NCBI GenBank assembly: GCA_934632155.1
Contig: CAKTXZ010000009.1
Location: 49,629 to 113,628 of the forward strand
Source: an uncultured Clostridia bacterium
GTDB lineage: Bacteria; Bacillota; Clostridia; Christensenellales; Aristaeellaceae
Direction of reading: 5' to 3'
Length of the DNA: 64,000 bases
Each line of letters begins with the position of its first letter. Position 1 is the first letter of the stretch. The notes beneath the pieces were generated by a model, which saw only the letters and a list, made by a program, of their open reading frames with translations, was not told the DNA's origin and made no database searches. Of the stretch, positions 17,022 through 26,171 are shown in pieces. Both the position numbers and the translations under genes were made by a program.

Positions 17022-17097
17022 TGGTGGGAACAACAGGGCTCGAACCTGTGACCCTCTGCTTGTAAGGCAGATGCTCTCCCAGCTGAGCTATGCTCCC
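17022..17097 (-). tRNA. tRNA-Val (TAC)
   Basis: 76 bases with encoded CCA. The acceptor is GGGAGCA/TGTTCCC. The anticodon loop CTTACAA gives TAC. It is the first tRNA of the five-gene operon. Confidence 0.95.
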
Positions 17098-17129
17098 CCG
17101 CCGTGCACCGTCTGTGCAGCACATTTTAT

Positions 17130-17158
17130 ATAATACCGCATGCGGCGGATTTTGTCAA
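17130..17158 (-). promoter_or_regulatory. Strong sigma-A promoter of the tRNA operon
   Basis: On the minus strand a consensus TTGACA (17153-17158), exactly 17 bases, and TATTAT (17130-17135). It is 33 bases upstream of tRNA-Val. Confidence 0.9.
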
Positions 17159-17343
17159 GCGGTATTTTGGCTTTTTGCCGACAAATTTTATACTTTTTTT
17201 CAGCGCGGGGGTGCGCTGGCCCCAAATGCGGCAAGAAATGCAGTAAAATGCGAAAGCGCCGGGCGTTTTCGCCGCGCTATAATACATCTTGGCCAACAGC
17301 CGCAAAAGGAATGAGACTTGGGCGCCGATCCGCTATTGTTGAG

Positions 17344-17799
17344 TTAGGGTGCCACCGCACAATTCGGCGGCGCCTTGGGCAAAAACAAGAAAAACGGAGG
17401 AGGCTCAAGCCGCATGCGCGTTGCAGCCCAAGATATGAGATTCCGCTGCGCCCTGATGAAATATGCGAAGAAGCACGGCGTTGCACAAGCCGGCCGTAAG
17501 CACCATAAAGGGAGGGCGTACATGTATGCTATCTCATTTTGAAACTGCGACAATATACCATTGCGGCCAATAATACTGCGAATCGTATCTGGCGTTAGCT
17601 CGTAAACGGTATTGCGCAAGCGATCCATGACGTCATCCAACGTATGAAGCACTTCATTCCGAAAGCCTCGATTTCGGATCTCATGCTTCAGTGATTTCCC
17701 GGATACTTTTTCCGCACATATTCTTCCAATCCAACTCTTTTGAACTCGCTGATCTAATGACTGATCCGGTCTCTGGAAATATCCGGTTTCCCTGATATT
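17344..17799 (-). pseudogene. IS630-family transposase C-terminal remnant
   Basis: The frame is open between stops near 17800 and 17344 and encodes LKHEIRNRGFRNEVLHTLDD, then VMDRLRNTVYELTPDTIRSI and IGRNGIL. This resembles the C-terminal end of IS630-type transposases (usual ending ITGxDWI). The DDE catalytic region is missing upstream, and the tail after ~17540 is unrelated readthrough, so it is a decayed fragment. No inverted repeats were recognised. The 17800-18091 stretch between it and the kinase stop holds no supported gene, and 17159-17343 shows none either. Confidence 0.45.
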
Positions 17800-18091
17800 T
17801 CAGGACTGCTTCCTCCCCCTATCGCGGCATCCAATCGCTTCAGGCGTTTTGATATTCGTTTATTCTGCGTTTTTCCGGCTTGTCTGTCGACTGCCCTCTC
17901 TATACGGCCGTGATGAAGCGACCCTGCCGCCGTCAACCTGCAGCTGGAGGTGTGGCGGCGCCACTCTTCGACACGCCTTTCGCCAGCTGCAACCTCTTTC
18001 TCGATTGCGCCGGCGCAGCAAAGATCCTTCCTCTTTTCTATCCCACACAGCCATGCGACGTCGCGAAACGTGGAAACGCGTCTCTGGGCGC

Positions 18092-19756
18092 TTACGGCTT
18101 CTGGCGATTGGGCAGCCGCACGCCCACGCGCGTGCCTTCGCCCGGCGCGGACTGCGCGGACAAGCCGTAGCGCGCGCCAAAGTGCAGCTTGATGATGCTG
18201 TTGACGTTATAGATACCCAAATGTCCCCCTGCCTCGCGCGCGTCGCCGCGGTTAATCGCCTCCACAAACTCGGGCGGCATGCCGCGGCCGTTATCCGATA
18301 CGAAGACGGTAATCACCTCCGCATCGCCCTCCGTCCAGATCTTGATAAAGCCGTCCTCCATGTCGCTCACACCGTGCAGCAGGGCATTTTCCACGATCGG
18401 CTGCAAAACAAGCTTGGGCACCATGCAGCGCTGAAATTTTTCCTCCACGGCAATCTCGCAGGTGAACCTGTCCTCAAAGCGAATAGACTGAATGTCGATA
18501 TAGCGCTCAACCAGCTCCAGCTCCTCCTCCAGCGAGACAAAATCATTACCCGAAATGCCTGCGCGCAGCAGCGAAGCCAGATCGGCCGCCAGCGTCGCAA
18601 CCTCCGGCGCCTGATGCGTGATGCCCATCCATTTCATGGAGTCGAGCGTATTATATAGAAAATGCGGGTTCAGCTGTGCCTGCAGCATACGCAGCCGCGT
18701 ATCGTTCAGCTCCTTTTCATGCTGCACGGAGCGGCGCAGGTTTTCCTGATAGCCCGCCATCATGCGGTTAAAGTTATCGTTCAGGCGTCCCAGCTCATCC
18801 TCGCGCCCGTCGGGCAGCCGCAGCGCAAAATTTCCCCGCTGCGCCTCAGCCATCGCCTCGCTCATTTCCCGCACAGGCCGCGCCAGATGCCGGCTGAGCA
18901 CCCAGCCGCCCCACATGCACAGTGCAAAGCAAAGCAGCCCTACCAATGCGGTAACCAGTGAAAACGTCGTCAGAACGCTTTGCGTGAAAACGTGCGGCTG
19001 CTGCAGAATCAGGTAAAAGCCCGAGGAATCCAGCCGCGCGGCATGAAAATTACATTCGCCGCCCGTTCCGGTCAGCGCCGCACCGGTTAAAAGCTGTTCA
19101 CGCAGCGCCTGCGATATCTTCGCGGCCTGCGTCGCCTGCACCGCGTACAAAAGACGCCCCTGCGCGCCAAGGAGCAGCAGGTTGTCCGTCTCGCCGCAGC
19201 AGTCCGAAAGCAGCGCGTCCAGCTGCGCCGAATCCACCGTCGCCACCAAAAAGCCGCTTTCCTCCACGGCACAGGCCATGGAAAACGCCGCGTCGCCCGA
19301 CGCCGCATAAATAACATCCGGCGCTGCGCCCGCCGCACTGCGCAGCACACCCCAATCAAGCGGCAGCCTTTCCGCGGCCGCCGCATCGTTCACGGCGCAC
19401 AGGCGAACGCCCTGCGCGTCGTACAGTGAAAAATGCGCTTCGCCGTATACATCTGACAGCCCGGAAAACAGCGCCCGGTACAGCGCCAGATCCGGTGCGC
19501 GCGTTTTCAGCGCACGCCGCACCGCGTCTGACTGCGCAATCAAACGCAGCCGCTCGCTCAGCCGCGCCGTCTGATTCGAAAGGCGGCTCACCGCCTCCCC
19601 CAGCCCGGTCTGCGCCTGTGCGCTGCGCTGCCCCTCCACGCGGTCGACCAGCAGCGGCGTCAGCGCCACGTTCATCATCAGCAGCGGCAAGAGCGCCACC
19701 AGCAGCACCGTAGCGAAAATTCGCGTGGTAAAGGATCGCCGGACGGTATGCTTCAT
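18092..19756 (-). CDS. LytS/YesM-type sensor histidine kinase (HptS-like)
   Basis: 554 residues from ATG 19756, whose ATGA overlaps the stop of the solute-binding gene. An N-terminal membrane helix (FATVLLVALLPLLMMNVAL) is followed by an extracytoplasmic sensor of about 230 residues and a second helix (LVTALVGLLCFALCMWGGWV). A HAMP segment comes next, then the His_kinase domain LQAQLNPHFLYNTLDSMKW (phospho-His near residue 365) and an HATPase with ENALLHGVSDME and DNGRGMPPEF. It would phosphorylate an AraC- or LytTR-type response regulator, but none is encoded nearby. Downstream is transposase debris, so the partner may have been lost or lie elsewhere. Confidence 0.9.
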   Translation of the reverse strand: MKHTVRRSFTTRIFATVLLVALLPLLMMNVALTPLLVDRVEGQRSAQAQTGLGEAVSRLSNQTARLSERLRLIAQSDAVRRALKTRAPDLALYRALFSGLSDVYGEAHFSLYDAQGVRLCAVNDAAAAERLPLDWGVLRSAAGAAPDVIYAASGDAAFSMACAVEESGFLVATVDSAQLDALLSDCCGETDNLLLLGAQGRLLYAVQATQAAKISQALREQLLTGAALTGTGGECNFHAARLDSSGFYLILQQPHVFTQSVLTTFSLVTALVGLLCFALCMWGGWVLSRHLARPVREMSEAMAEAQRGNFALRLPDGREDELGRLNDNFNRMMAGYQENLRRSVQHEKELNDTRLRMLQAQLNPHFLYNTLDSMKWMGITHQAPEVATLAADLASLLRAGISGNDFVSLEEELELVERYIDIQSIRFEDRFTCEIAVEEKFQRCMVPKLVLQPIVENALLHGVSDMEDGFIKIWTEGDAEVITVFVSDNGRGMPPEFVEAINRGDAREAGGHLGIYNVNSIIKLHFGARYGLSAQSAPGEGTRVGVRLPNRQKP

Positions 19757-20757
19757 TGCGGCTGCCCTCCCCCTACGCAGGCGGCAAAGCAGGCAAGCAC
19801 CTCGGATTGCCGCGCGCTCGCCCATGCGATGTCATAGTCGCACAGGCGCGGCGCATCCTGCGCATCCACGCTCAGATAATCCGCTGAAAGCACGGGACGG
19901 CGATACAGCATTTCGCTCAGGCGGCCCTGCACATCCGCGCCGAGCACAAAATCAATGAACATCCGCGCGTTCTGCGGGTGCTTCGCGCCGCGCAGTAGCG
20001 CTACGCCGTCCGGCACGGCGCTGGTGCCCTCCTCGGGATACGCCATGGCCACGTCCGCGCCCGCCGCAATGGCCTTGCGCGCCGTTTCCTCCAGCGTCAC
20101 GCCCAGCAGATACTGCCCGGCTGCCACTGCGCCGACCACCTCGCCCGAGCCGCTCAGCATTCGGCCATCCAAATTATCCACAAACGCGGCAATCAGCGCT
20201 TCCTTTTCTCCCGGAAGACACTGCAGCATGGTCGCCAGCGCAGTATAGCTCGACCCGGAAACGGCCGGATCGGCAAAGGCAATTTGCCCACGCCAGCGTG
20301 GCGAAAGCAAATCCGCCCAGCCGGTCGGAGGCGTCTCAACCAGCCGCGGTTGATAAATCAGCACCAGCGGCAGCGAGGAAAAGGGCGCAAAATTGCCCGA
20401 CGGCCTGTAGGACGCGTCCACGCGCGCCAGCGCTTCCCCATCGTATGACAGGAAATAGTCCTGATAGGCCTGCAGGCTTTCCACACCGCCGCCGAACATC
20501 AGATCCGCGCCCGCCGTTCCGTCCTCACGCGCAATGCGGGCAAGCAGCTCGTTCGTGCCGCCCGTTTCCACCTGAACCCATATGCCCGTGCGGCGCTCGA
20601 ATTCCTCGATGATGGCGGGGTACACATCCGCCTTGTGAGAGGTATAGACGACCAGCCGCTTCTCCTCCGGAACCGCTTCGCGCGCCTGCCGCGCGTCCGC
20701 GCAGCCCGCCAGCGTCAGGCAGAGCAGCAGCGCCAGCGCTATGCGCCCTTTCTGCAT
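19753..20757 (-). CDS. Solute-binding lipoprotein, iron(III)-type ABC family (HptA-like)
   Basis: 334 residues, GGAG 8 bases before the ATG. A lipoprotein signal ends at LAGC (Cys 19). The mature part begins KRLVVYTSHKADVYPAIIEE, typical of AfuA/FbpA-type extracellular binding proteins (SBP family 1), followed by FERRTGIWVQVETGGTNEL. No permease or ATPase gene is adjacent. Instead the gene overlaps a YesM-type kinase gene by four bases. In Staphylococcus HptA/HptS such a pair senses extracellular sugar phosphate, so a sensing rather than transport role is a reasonable inference. Confidence 0.85.
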   Translation of the reverse strand: MQKGRIALALLLCLTLAGCADARQAREAVPEEKRLVVYTSHKADVYPAIIEEFERRTGIWVQVETGGTNELLARIAREDGTAGADLMFGGGVESLQAYQDYFLSYDGEALARVDASYRPSGNFAPFSSLPLVLIYQPRLVETPPTGWADLLSPRWRGQIAFADPAVSGSSYTALATMLQCLPGEKEALIAAFVDNLDGRMLSGSGEVVGAVAAGQYLLGVTLEETARKAIAAGADVAMAYPEEGTSAVPDGVALLRGAKHPQNARMFIDFVLGADVQGRLSEMLYRRPVLSADYLSVDAQDAPRLCDYDIAWASARQSEVLACFAACVGGGQPQ

Positions 20758-20790
20758 ACAACCTTCTCCTTTGTCCCCTTCCGCGGCGCG

Positions 20791-21936
20791 TCAGGGCAGA
20801 TGCTCAAACAGGTTTCCGCCCCGTTCATCCTCGCCGACCGTGGAGGCGTACAGCCCGAAACGGTTGTTGGCGTAGGGGCCGGAATCCTCCACCCGCAGGC
20901 CGTTGCTCCTTTGCGACGCATGACATGCGAAGGCGGCCTTGGCCACGTCGAACGCGGTTTTCCCGCCAAACGCCGCGAGCGGCTGCCGCCAGTCGAACAC
21001 CGATTCATCCTTCGCATACAAATGCAAATACAGCTTTCGAACCTGCCACGGCGCGCCCGACTCCGGCATATAATCCGCCTGCGCGGCCAGATCAAAGCAG
21101 CGAATGGCCGCGTCGGCGCAAACGCGATGCGCGCCGTGCCCGTATTCGCCGCGAATATCGTGCGTCAGCAGCACATCCGGCTGATAGCGGCGAATCAGCG
21201 CCGTCACATAGGAAAGCACCGGCTCGCGCCCCCAGAAGCTATAGCTGTCGCCGAGCGAATGATTCTTAATATCCTTGAACGCGCCCATGTGCGGATAGCT
21301 TCGCACGCCGCACGTCCACAGGCCGTCGAGCAGCTCGTTCCGGCGGCAGGGCGTTTGATCCGTCAGATAGCAGACGATCACGTTTTTCTTTTCCTGCGCG
21401 GCGTAATAGGGAATAACGCCGCCGAAAAAGAGCAGCTCGTCGTCCGCATGCGCCGAAAGCACCATCAAATCGGCCTTGCCCTCAAAGGGCTGCCAATCCT
21501 GCACCCATTCCGGCGTTTCCCCCGCGCCCAGCACAAACAGCCGCGCGATAGAAAACAGGCCGGTATCCGCCGGCTCAATGCGAAGGTGCGCAAGCCCCGG
21601 CAGCGCGACATAGCTGTTTACATAGCCGCGGTTATCGGTCAGCGCCTCGCGCCATGCGCCGTCCGCCCCCGGCGACAGCACGCGATACGGCGCGGCAACG
21701 CCCGAAAAGCAGATATACAGTCCAAAGCAGGGCGATTCCTCCGGCGTTCGTATTTCCAGATACCGCCCGGTATAATACGTCAGGTACGACGCGTCGCGAA
21801 GGTTTTCCTTTCCCTTCGCGCCGGGCGCGGCAGTCACGACGCAGCGGCCGGTGATATCCGCCGCCGTTTCCGCCCATGCTTCGCCCATCGGCGCGATAAG
21901 CAGCGCCGCCAGCAGCGCCAGCAAGATTCTTTTCAT
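20791..21936 (-). CDS. Secreted PIG-L family deacetylase
   Basis: 381 residues from ATG 21936 (GAGG upstream); a TTG seven codons earlier is possible. The signal peptide MKRILLALLAALLIAPMGEA is followed by a ~130-residue beta-rich region. The PIG-L domain then has the zinc motif AHADDE (the usual P replaced by A; His near residue 163) and LLTHDIRGEYGHGAH with the second zinc His. Family members de-N-acetylate GlcNAc-containing glycans or small conjugates, here outside the membrane. It is 33 bases upstream of the binding-protein gene and may share its transcript. Confidence 0.85.
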   Translation of the reverse strand: MKRILLALLAALLIAPMGEAWAETAADITGRCVVTAAPGAKGKENLRDASYLTYYTGRYLEIRTPEESPCFGLYICFSGVAAPYRVLSPGADGAWREALTDNRGYVNSYVALPGLAHLRIEPADTGLFSIARLFVLGAGETPEWVQDWQPFEGKADLMVLSAHADDELLFFGGVIPYYAAQEKKNVIVCYLTDQTPCRRNELLDGLWTCGVRSYPHMGAFKDIKNHSLGDSYSFWGREPVLSYVTALIRRYQPDVLLTHDIRGEYGHGAHRVCADAAIRCFDLAAQADYMPESGAPWQVRKLYLHLYAKDESVFDWRQPLAAFGGKTAFDVAKAAFACHASQRSNGLRVEDSGPYANNRFGLYASTVGEDERGGNLFEHLP

Positions 21937-22045
21937 GGTATTTTTCCTCTTTATCAATGGCCGACGGGAGATGAAAAAACGACGGCTGGGAAAAGGCGCA
22001 GGCAGACGGCGCCGTTGAATTCCGAAATAGCATCCGTTTGCGGAA

Positions 22046-22082
22046 GGGGGAACCGCTTCTTGACTCCTGAAGCGATTCCCCC
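22046..22082 (-). terminator. Hairpin after the glycogen operon
   Basis: GGGGGAA (22046-22052) pairs with TTCCCCC (22076-22082) and, after one mismatch, CGCTTC with GAAGCG; the loop is 9 bases. It lies 64 bases beyond the glgA stop. It lacks a T tract. Its stem (GGAACCGCTT core) recurs at other gene ends in this window. Confidence 0.4.
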
Positions 22083-22145
22083 GCGATCCGTCTTCTGCGC
22101 TTTTTCACAGCCCCTGCGGCGCTTGCCTGCGTTGCTTCACGCGGT

Positions 22146-23732
22146 TCATTCCGCCCGCTTGGGCTTGCGCGCGCGGGGCTTCTTTTCATTTGACCCGGCA
22201 GGCGCTGCATCCGCCTTGGCCTTACGCGCGCGCGGCTTGGGCGCGTTTCGCCCAGCAGCAGGCTTTTTCTCCTCGGCGGCCTCGGGGCGCTTGAGGTCGC
22301 GCGCCATATCCTGATACAGGGACAGGTACACCTGCGCGGAATGCTCCCACGAGTAATCGCCGGTCATAGCGCGATGCTGCAGCATATGCCAGACAGGCTT
22401 ATCCTGACGGTAGAAATACAGCGCGCGGCGAATGGTAAAGAGCATATCATGCGCGTTATAATTAAAGAAGGTGAAGCCGTTCCCCGCGCCGTTGGCCTCG
22501 TTATAGGAAAGCACGGTGTCGCGCAGGCCGCCCGTTTCGCGTACAACCGGCAGCGTGCCATAGCGCAGGGCGATCATCTGGCTCAGGCCGCAGGGCTCAA
22601 ACTGCGAGGGCATCAGGAAAATATCCGCGCCGGCGTAGATGCGCTTAGCCAGCGCGCCGTCCATCCGGAAGCGCGCGGCGACGCGGCCGGGATAGCGCTG
22701 CTCCGCCCAGCTGAACAGGTTCACATACCGCGCGTCGCCCATGCCCAGCACCGCCAGCTGAACGTCCTCCTCCATGATCTCGCCAATCACGCGGTCGATC
22801 AAGTCCAGCCCCTTTTGATTGCTCAGGCGGCTGATGACGGCGATGATCGGGGTATCGGGCGCGGAGGCAAGGCCCAGCTCCTCCTGCAGGGCGCGCTTGC
22901 ACGCCGCCTTACCGCCCATATCCTCCGCGCCATAATGCGCCGGAATGCATGGATCGGTCGCCGGGTTATACTCGTGCACGTCGATGCCGTTGAGCACGCC
23001 GGTCAAGTGCGCGCTCCGCGCGCGAAGCAGGCCGTCCATGCGTTCGCCGTAATAGGACGTCTGAATTTCCTCGGCGTAGGAGGGACTGACCGTGGTAATC
23101 TCATCGGCGTAAACCAGCCCGGCCTTCATGAAATTCGCGCAGCCGTAGCATTCCAGCTTGTCGTTGGTAAACACATCGTCGCCAAGCCCCAGCACATCCT
23201 GCACCTCGGGAATGCCGAAAATGCCCTGATACTGCAGGTTGTGAATGGTAAACACCGTACGGATAGGTGCGAAGAAGGGCAAATGCTGATACTGAATACG
23301 CAGCAGCGCGGGAATCATGCCGCTTTGCCAATCGTTGGCGTGGATGATATCGGGCTGAAACTGCAGCAGCGGCAGGGCGTTGAGCACGGCGCGGCAGAAA
23401 AAGGCAAAGCGCTCATGCTCGTCGCCGCCCAAGCCGTAAATGTAGCTGCGCCCGAAATAATACTTATTATCGATGAAATAGAAGGTCACGCCGTCCCGCT
23501 CCAGCGCCTCAACGCCGCAGTACTGCCTGCGCCAGCCCAGCTCCACCTCAAAATCCAGCACATGGCGCATTTGAGCGGTATATTCCTGCGGAATCGCCTG
23601 ATACAAGGGCAGCATGACGCGCACATCGTTTTCCTTCTTGGCCAGCGTGACTGACAGCGCGCCGACCACATCGGCCAGACCGCCCGTTTTGCAAAAGGGC
23701 ACGCATTCGGACGCGGTAAACAAAATCTTCAT
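22146..23732 (-). CDS. glgA: Glycogen synthase GlgA with cationic C-terminal tail
   Basis: About 528 residues. GGAGG lies 5 bases before GTG 23738 and 11 before ATG 23732; the ATG gives the usual MKILFTASECVPFCKTGGL, with the ADP-glucose-binding KTGGL. The GT5 catalytic domain is followed by the GT4/GT-B half with FLMPSQFEPCGLSQ and VVRETGGLRDTV. It elongates alpha-1,4-glucan from ADP-glucose. The enzyme proper ends about residue 485. The last ~42 residues are rich in Lys, Arg, Ala and Pro (KPRARKAK, KKPRARKPKRAE), resembling a histone-H1-type tail and not normal for GlgA. It is the last gene of glgB-C-D-A. Confidence 0.95.
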   Translation of the reverse strand: MKILFTASECVPFCKTGGLADVVGALSVTLAKKENDVRVMLPLYQAIPQEYTAQMRHVLDFEVELGWRRQYCGVEALERDGVTFYFIDNKYYFGRSYIYGLGGDEHERFAFFCRAVLNALPLLQFQPDIIHANDWQSGMIPALLRIQYQHLPFFAPIRTVFTIHNLQYQGIFGIPEVQDVLGLGDDVFTNDKLECYGCANFMKAGLVYADEITTVSPSYAEEIQTSYYGERMDGLLRARSAHLTGVLNGIDVHEYNPATDPCIPAHYGAEDMGGKAACKRALQEELGLASAPDTPIIAVISRLSNQKGLDLIDRVIGEIMEEDVQLAVLGMGDARYVNLFSWAEQRYPGRVAARFRMDGALAKRIYAGADIFLMPSQFEPCGLSQMIALRYGTLPVVRETGGLRDTVLSYNEANGAGNGFTFFNYNAHDMLFTIRRALYFYRQDKPVWHMLQHRAMTGDYSWEHSAQVYLSLYQDMARDLKRPEAAEEKKPAAGRNAPKPRARKAKADAAPAGSNEKKPRARKPKRAE

Positions 23733-23766
23733 GGGCACAAATACCTCCGGTGTTTATTTACGGTCT

Positions 23767-24888
23767 TCAGACGGTCATATTCTTTGCGATGACGATGGGG
23801 TAGCGGCGCGGGCTTTCCAGCCGCGTTCCGGGCAGGATGGTGACCTGCTTGTCCAGAATACAATGCTGAAGCTCCGCACCCGCATGAACGCAGCCGTCCT
23901 GCATGATGATGCTGTTGCGCACCACCGCGCCCTTTTCCACCCGCACGCCGCGGAAGAGAATGCTGTTTTCCACCGTGCCCTCCACCACGCAGCCGTCCGC
24001 CGCCATGCAGTTTTTCACATTTGATCCCGCCTCATACCGCGCGGGCATTTCGTCGCGCAGCTTCGTCCACACAGGGCGTTCGTTTGAGAAAAGACGGTTT
24101 CTGGTTTCCATGTTCAGCAGCTCCATCGAGCAGTCGAAATACGCCTGCACCGAATCAATATGCCACACGCGGCCCGTGTTTTCAAAGCTGCGAATCGCCA
24201 GCGAGCCGTCGGAAATCGCGTTCATCAGCAAATCGCGCGTCAGGTGATACTGCCCGCGGGAAACCGCGCGATCCACCAGATTAATCAGCAGCTCGCGCCG
24301 CACGCAGAAGGCCTCCATATACGTATAGGGCAGGCGCGGAATGGTCGGGTCAATTTCCAGCGCCGTCACGCGCCCGTCCGCGTCGATATCGATATACCGG
24401 CCCGCGCCGTTGCGCCGCACGCCCGGATCCTTGGTATACAGCAGCGTAATATCCGCGCCGGACGCTTCGTGCGAACGCACCATTTCATCAAACTGCGCGG
24501 TATAGAGCATATGCGTGTCGGTGATGACGACATAGCGCTCCTTGCTGCGGCGAAGATAATGCAGGTTGGAATGCAGCGCATCCAGAAAACCGGAATATAC
24601 GCCCACGTTATCGCGGGTCATGAAGGGCGGCAGCATCACCAGCCCCGCGCGCTTGCCGTGCAGGTTCCATTCGCGGCCCGAGCCCAGATGATCCATCAGG
24701 CTGTTATAATTGCGCTGCATAATCACGCCCACGTTGCGCACGCCGCTGTTCACCAGCGAGGACAGCGGAAAATCAATCAGGCGGTAGCGGCACAAAATCG
24801 GCACGGCCGCAACGGCGCGCATGGTCGTCAGCTCGCGCAGCTGGTCGTCCCGATCGCCGGTATAGATAATTCCCATAATATTAGACAA
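23767..24888 (-). CDS. glgD: Glucose-1-phosphate adenylyltransferase subunit GlgD
   Basis: 373 residues from TTG 24888, with GGAGGGG 7 bases upstream; ATG 24876 is too far from the site. The nucleotidyltransferase fold is present (VAAVPILCRYRLIDFPLSSL). The catalytic G-rich loop of GlgC is degenerate (GIIYTGDRDDQLRELT), as in the GlgD subunit, which modulates GlgC in Firmicute GlgC/GlgD heteromers. The C-terminal left-handed beta-helix has hexapeptide-like repeats. It sits 18 bases after glgC. Confidence 0.93.
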   Translation of the reverse strand: MSNIMGIIYTGDRDDQLRELTTMRAVAAVPILCRYRLIDFPLSSLVNSGVRNVGVIMQRNYNSLMDHLGSGREWNLHGKRAGLVMLPPFMTRDNVGVYSGFLDALHSNLHYLRRSKERYVVITDTHMLYTAQFDEMVRSHEASGADITLLYTKDPGVRRNGAGRYIDIDADGRVTALEIDPTIPRLPYTYMEAFCVRRELLINLVDRAVSRGQYHLTRDLLMNAISDGSLAIRSFENTGRVWHIDSVQAYFDCSMELLNMETRNRLFSNERPVWTKLRDEMPARYEAGSNVKNCMAADGCVVEGTVENSILFRGVRVEKGAVVRNSIIMQDGCVHAGAELQHCILDKQVTILPGTRLESPRRYPIVIAKNMTV

Positions 24889-24906
24889 AGCGATTCCCCT
24901 CCCCTC

Positions 24907-26082
24907 TTATTGCGCGGCGAACTGCTCGCCCGCGGCGACGACGGCGTTTTCGGGCACCACGGCGCCTTGGCCGACCACGGCAATCAGCCCCTGCTCCTCG
25001 CCCACACGCGCGCCCGCCTCCACCACGGCGTTTTCGGACACAATGGCGCGCACCACCTGCGCGCCCGCCTTGATGCAGGCGCCCGGCATAATCACCGAAT
25101 CAATCACCCGCGCGCCCGCCTCCACCGTCACGTCGGAGGATAAAACGCTGTGCTCCGCCTCGCCGCGAATGACGCAGCCCTCCGTCGCCAGACAGTTCTC
25201 GACCCGCGCGCTTTGGTCGATATACTGCGGCGGATAGCCCATATTGCGCGCATAAATGCGGAATTTTTTGTCGTGCAGGTCAATCTCCGGCGCGGGCTTG
25301 AGCAGATCCATATTGGCCTCCCACAGGCTTTCGACGGTGCCCACGTCCTTCCAATAGCCGCTGAAGGAATAGGCCGTCATTCGCTGCCCGTCCCGAAGCA
25401 TGGCGGGAATGATATTTTTGCCGAAATCGTTGCTCGATTCGGGGGTCTTTTCATCGGCGACGAGGTAGTGGCGCAGCTTTTCCCAGCTGAACACATACAC
25501 GCCCATGGAGGCGTTGTTGGATTTGGGGTGCTTAGGCTTTTCCTCAAACTCGGTGATGTTGCAGTCCGCGTCGGTGTTCATAATGCCAAAGCGGCTTGCC
25601 TCCTCCCACGGCACCTGCCGCACGGCGATGGTCGCGTCCGCGCGGTGGGCGATGTGGTGCTCGATCATCGCGGCGTAATCCATTTTGTAGATATGATCGC
25701 CCGAAAGAATCAGCACGTAATCGGGCTGATACTGCTCGATAAAGGCCAGATTCTGATAAATGGCGTTGGCCGTTCCCTTATACCATTCGCCCGTCTTGCC
25801 CGTCTGATACGGCGGCAGCACGAACACGCCGCCGGAGACAAGATCCAGATCCCACGGCGCGCCGCTGGCAATATAGGCGTTCAGCTCCAGCGGCTGATAC
25901 TGCGTCAGCACGCCCACCACATCGATGCCCGAATTGGAGCAGTTGGACAGGGGAAAATCAATAATCCGGTATTTGCCGCCATAGGGCACGGCGGGCTTGG
26001 CCATATGCCGCGTCAGAACCCCCAGGCGGCTCCCCTGCCCGCCCGCCAGCAGCATGGCCACACAGCGCTTTTTCTGCATCAT
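24907..26082 (-). CDS. glgC: Glucose-1-phosphate adenylyltransferase GlgC
   Basis: 391 residues from the first of two ATGs (26082), with GGAGG 8 bases upstream. It has AMLLAGGQGSRLGVLT (pyrophosphorylase loop), KPAVPYGGKYRIIDFPLSNC, LSGDHIYKMDY and FEEKPKHPKSNNASMGVYVF, followed by a beta-helix C-terminus. It makes ADP-glucose from glucose-1-phosphate and ATP, the committed step of glycogen synthesis. It lies 89 bases after glgB and 18 before glgD, so it is operonic. Confidence 0.96.
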   Translation of the reverse strand: MMQKKRCVAMLLAGGQGSRLGVLTRHMAKPAVPYGGKYRIIDFPLSNCSNSGIDVVGVLTQYQPLELNAYIASGAPWDLDLVSGGVFVLPPYQTGKTGEWYKGTANAIYQNLAFIEQYQPDYVLILSGDHIYKMDYAAMIEHHIAHRADATIAVRQVPWEEASRFGIMNTDADCNITEFEEKPKHPKSNNASMGVYVFSWEKLRHYLVADEKTPESSNDFGKNIIPAMLRDGQRMTAYSFSGYWKDVGTVESLWEANMDLLKPAPEIDLHDKKFRIYARNMGYPPQYIDQSARVENCLATEGCVIRGEAEHSVLSSDVTVEAGARVIDSVIMPGACIKAGAQVVRAIVSENAVVEAGARVGEEQGLIAVVGQGAVVPENAVVAAGEQFAAQ

Positions 26083-26171
26083 GAACGCTTCCTCCCCAAA
26101 CGATCGACCGCCTTATACGCGGACAGCCTTCTTACACGCTTGATATATTCGCGGTTTTTTGCATAATTCCT

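Noticed and set aside
16614..17033. Protein-like frame across the tRNA cluster
   Set aside because: It reads through four tRNAs and gives the well-known spurious tRNA-derived peptide pattern.
17346..17358. AGGGTGCCACCGC resembling the T-box core
   Set aside because: There is no stem I specifier, no downstream terminator with T tract and no gene on that strand. It overlaps the transposase remnant.
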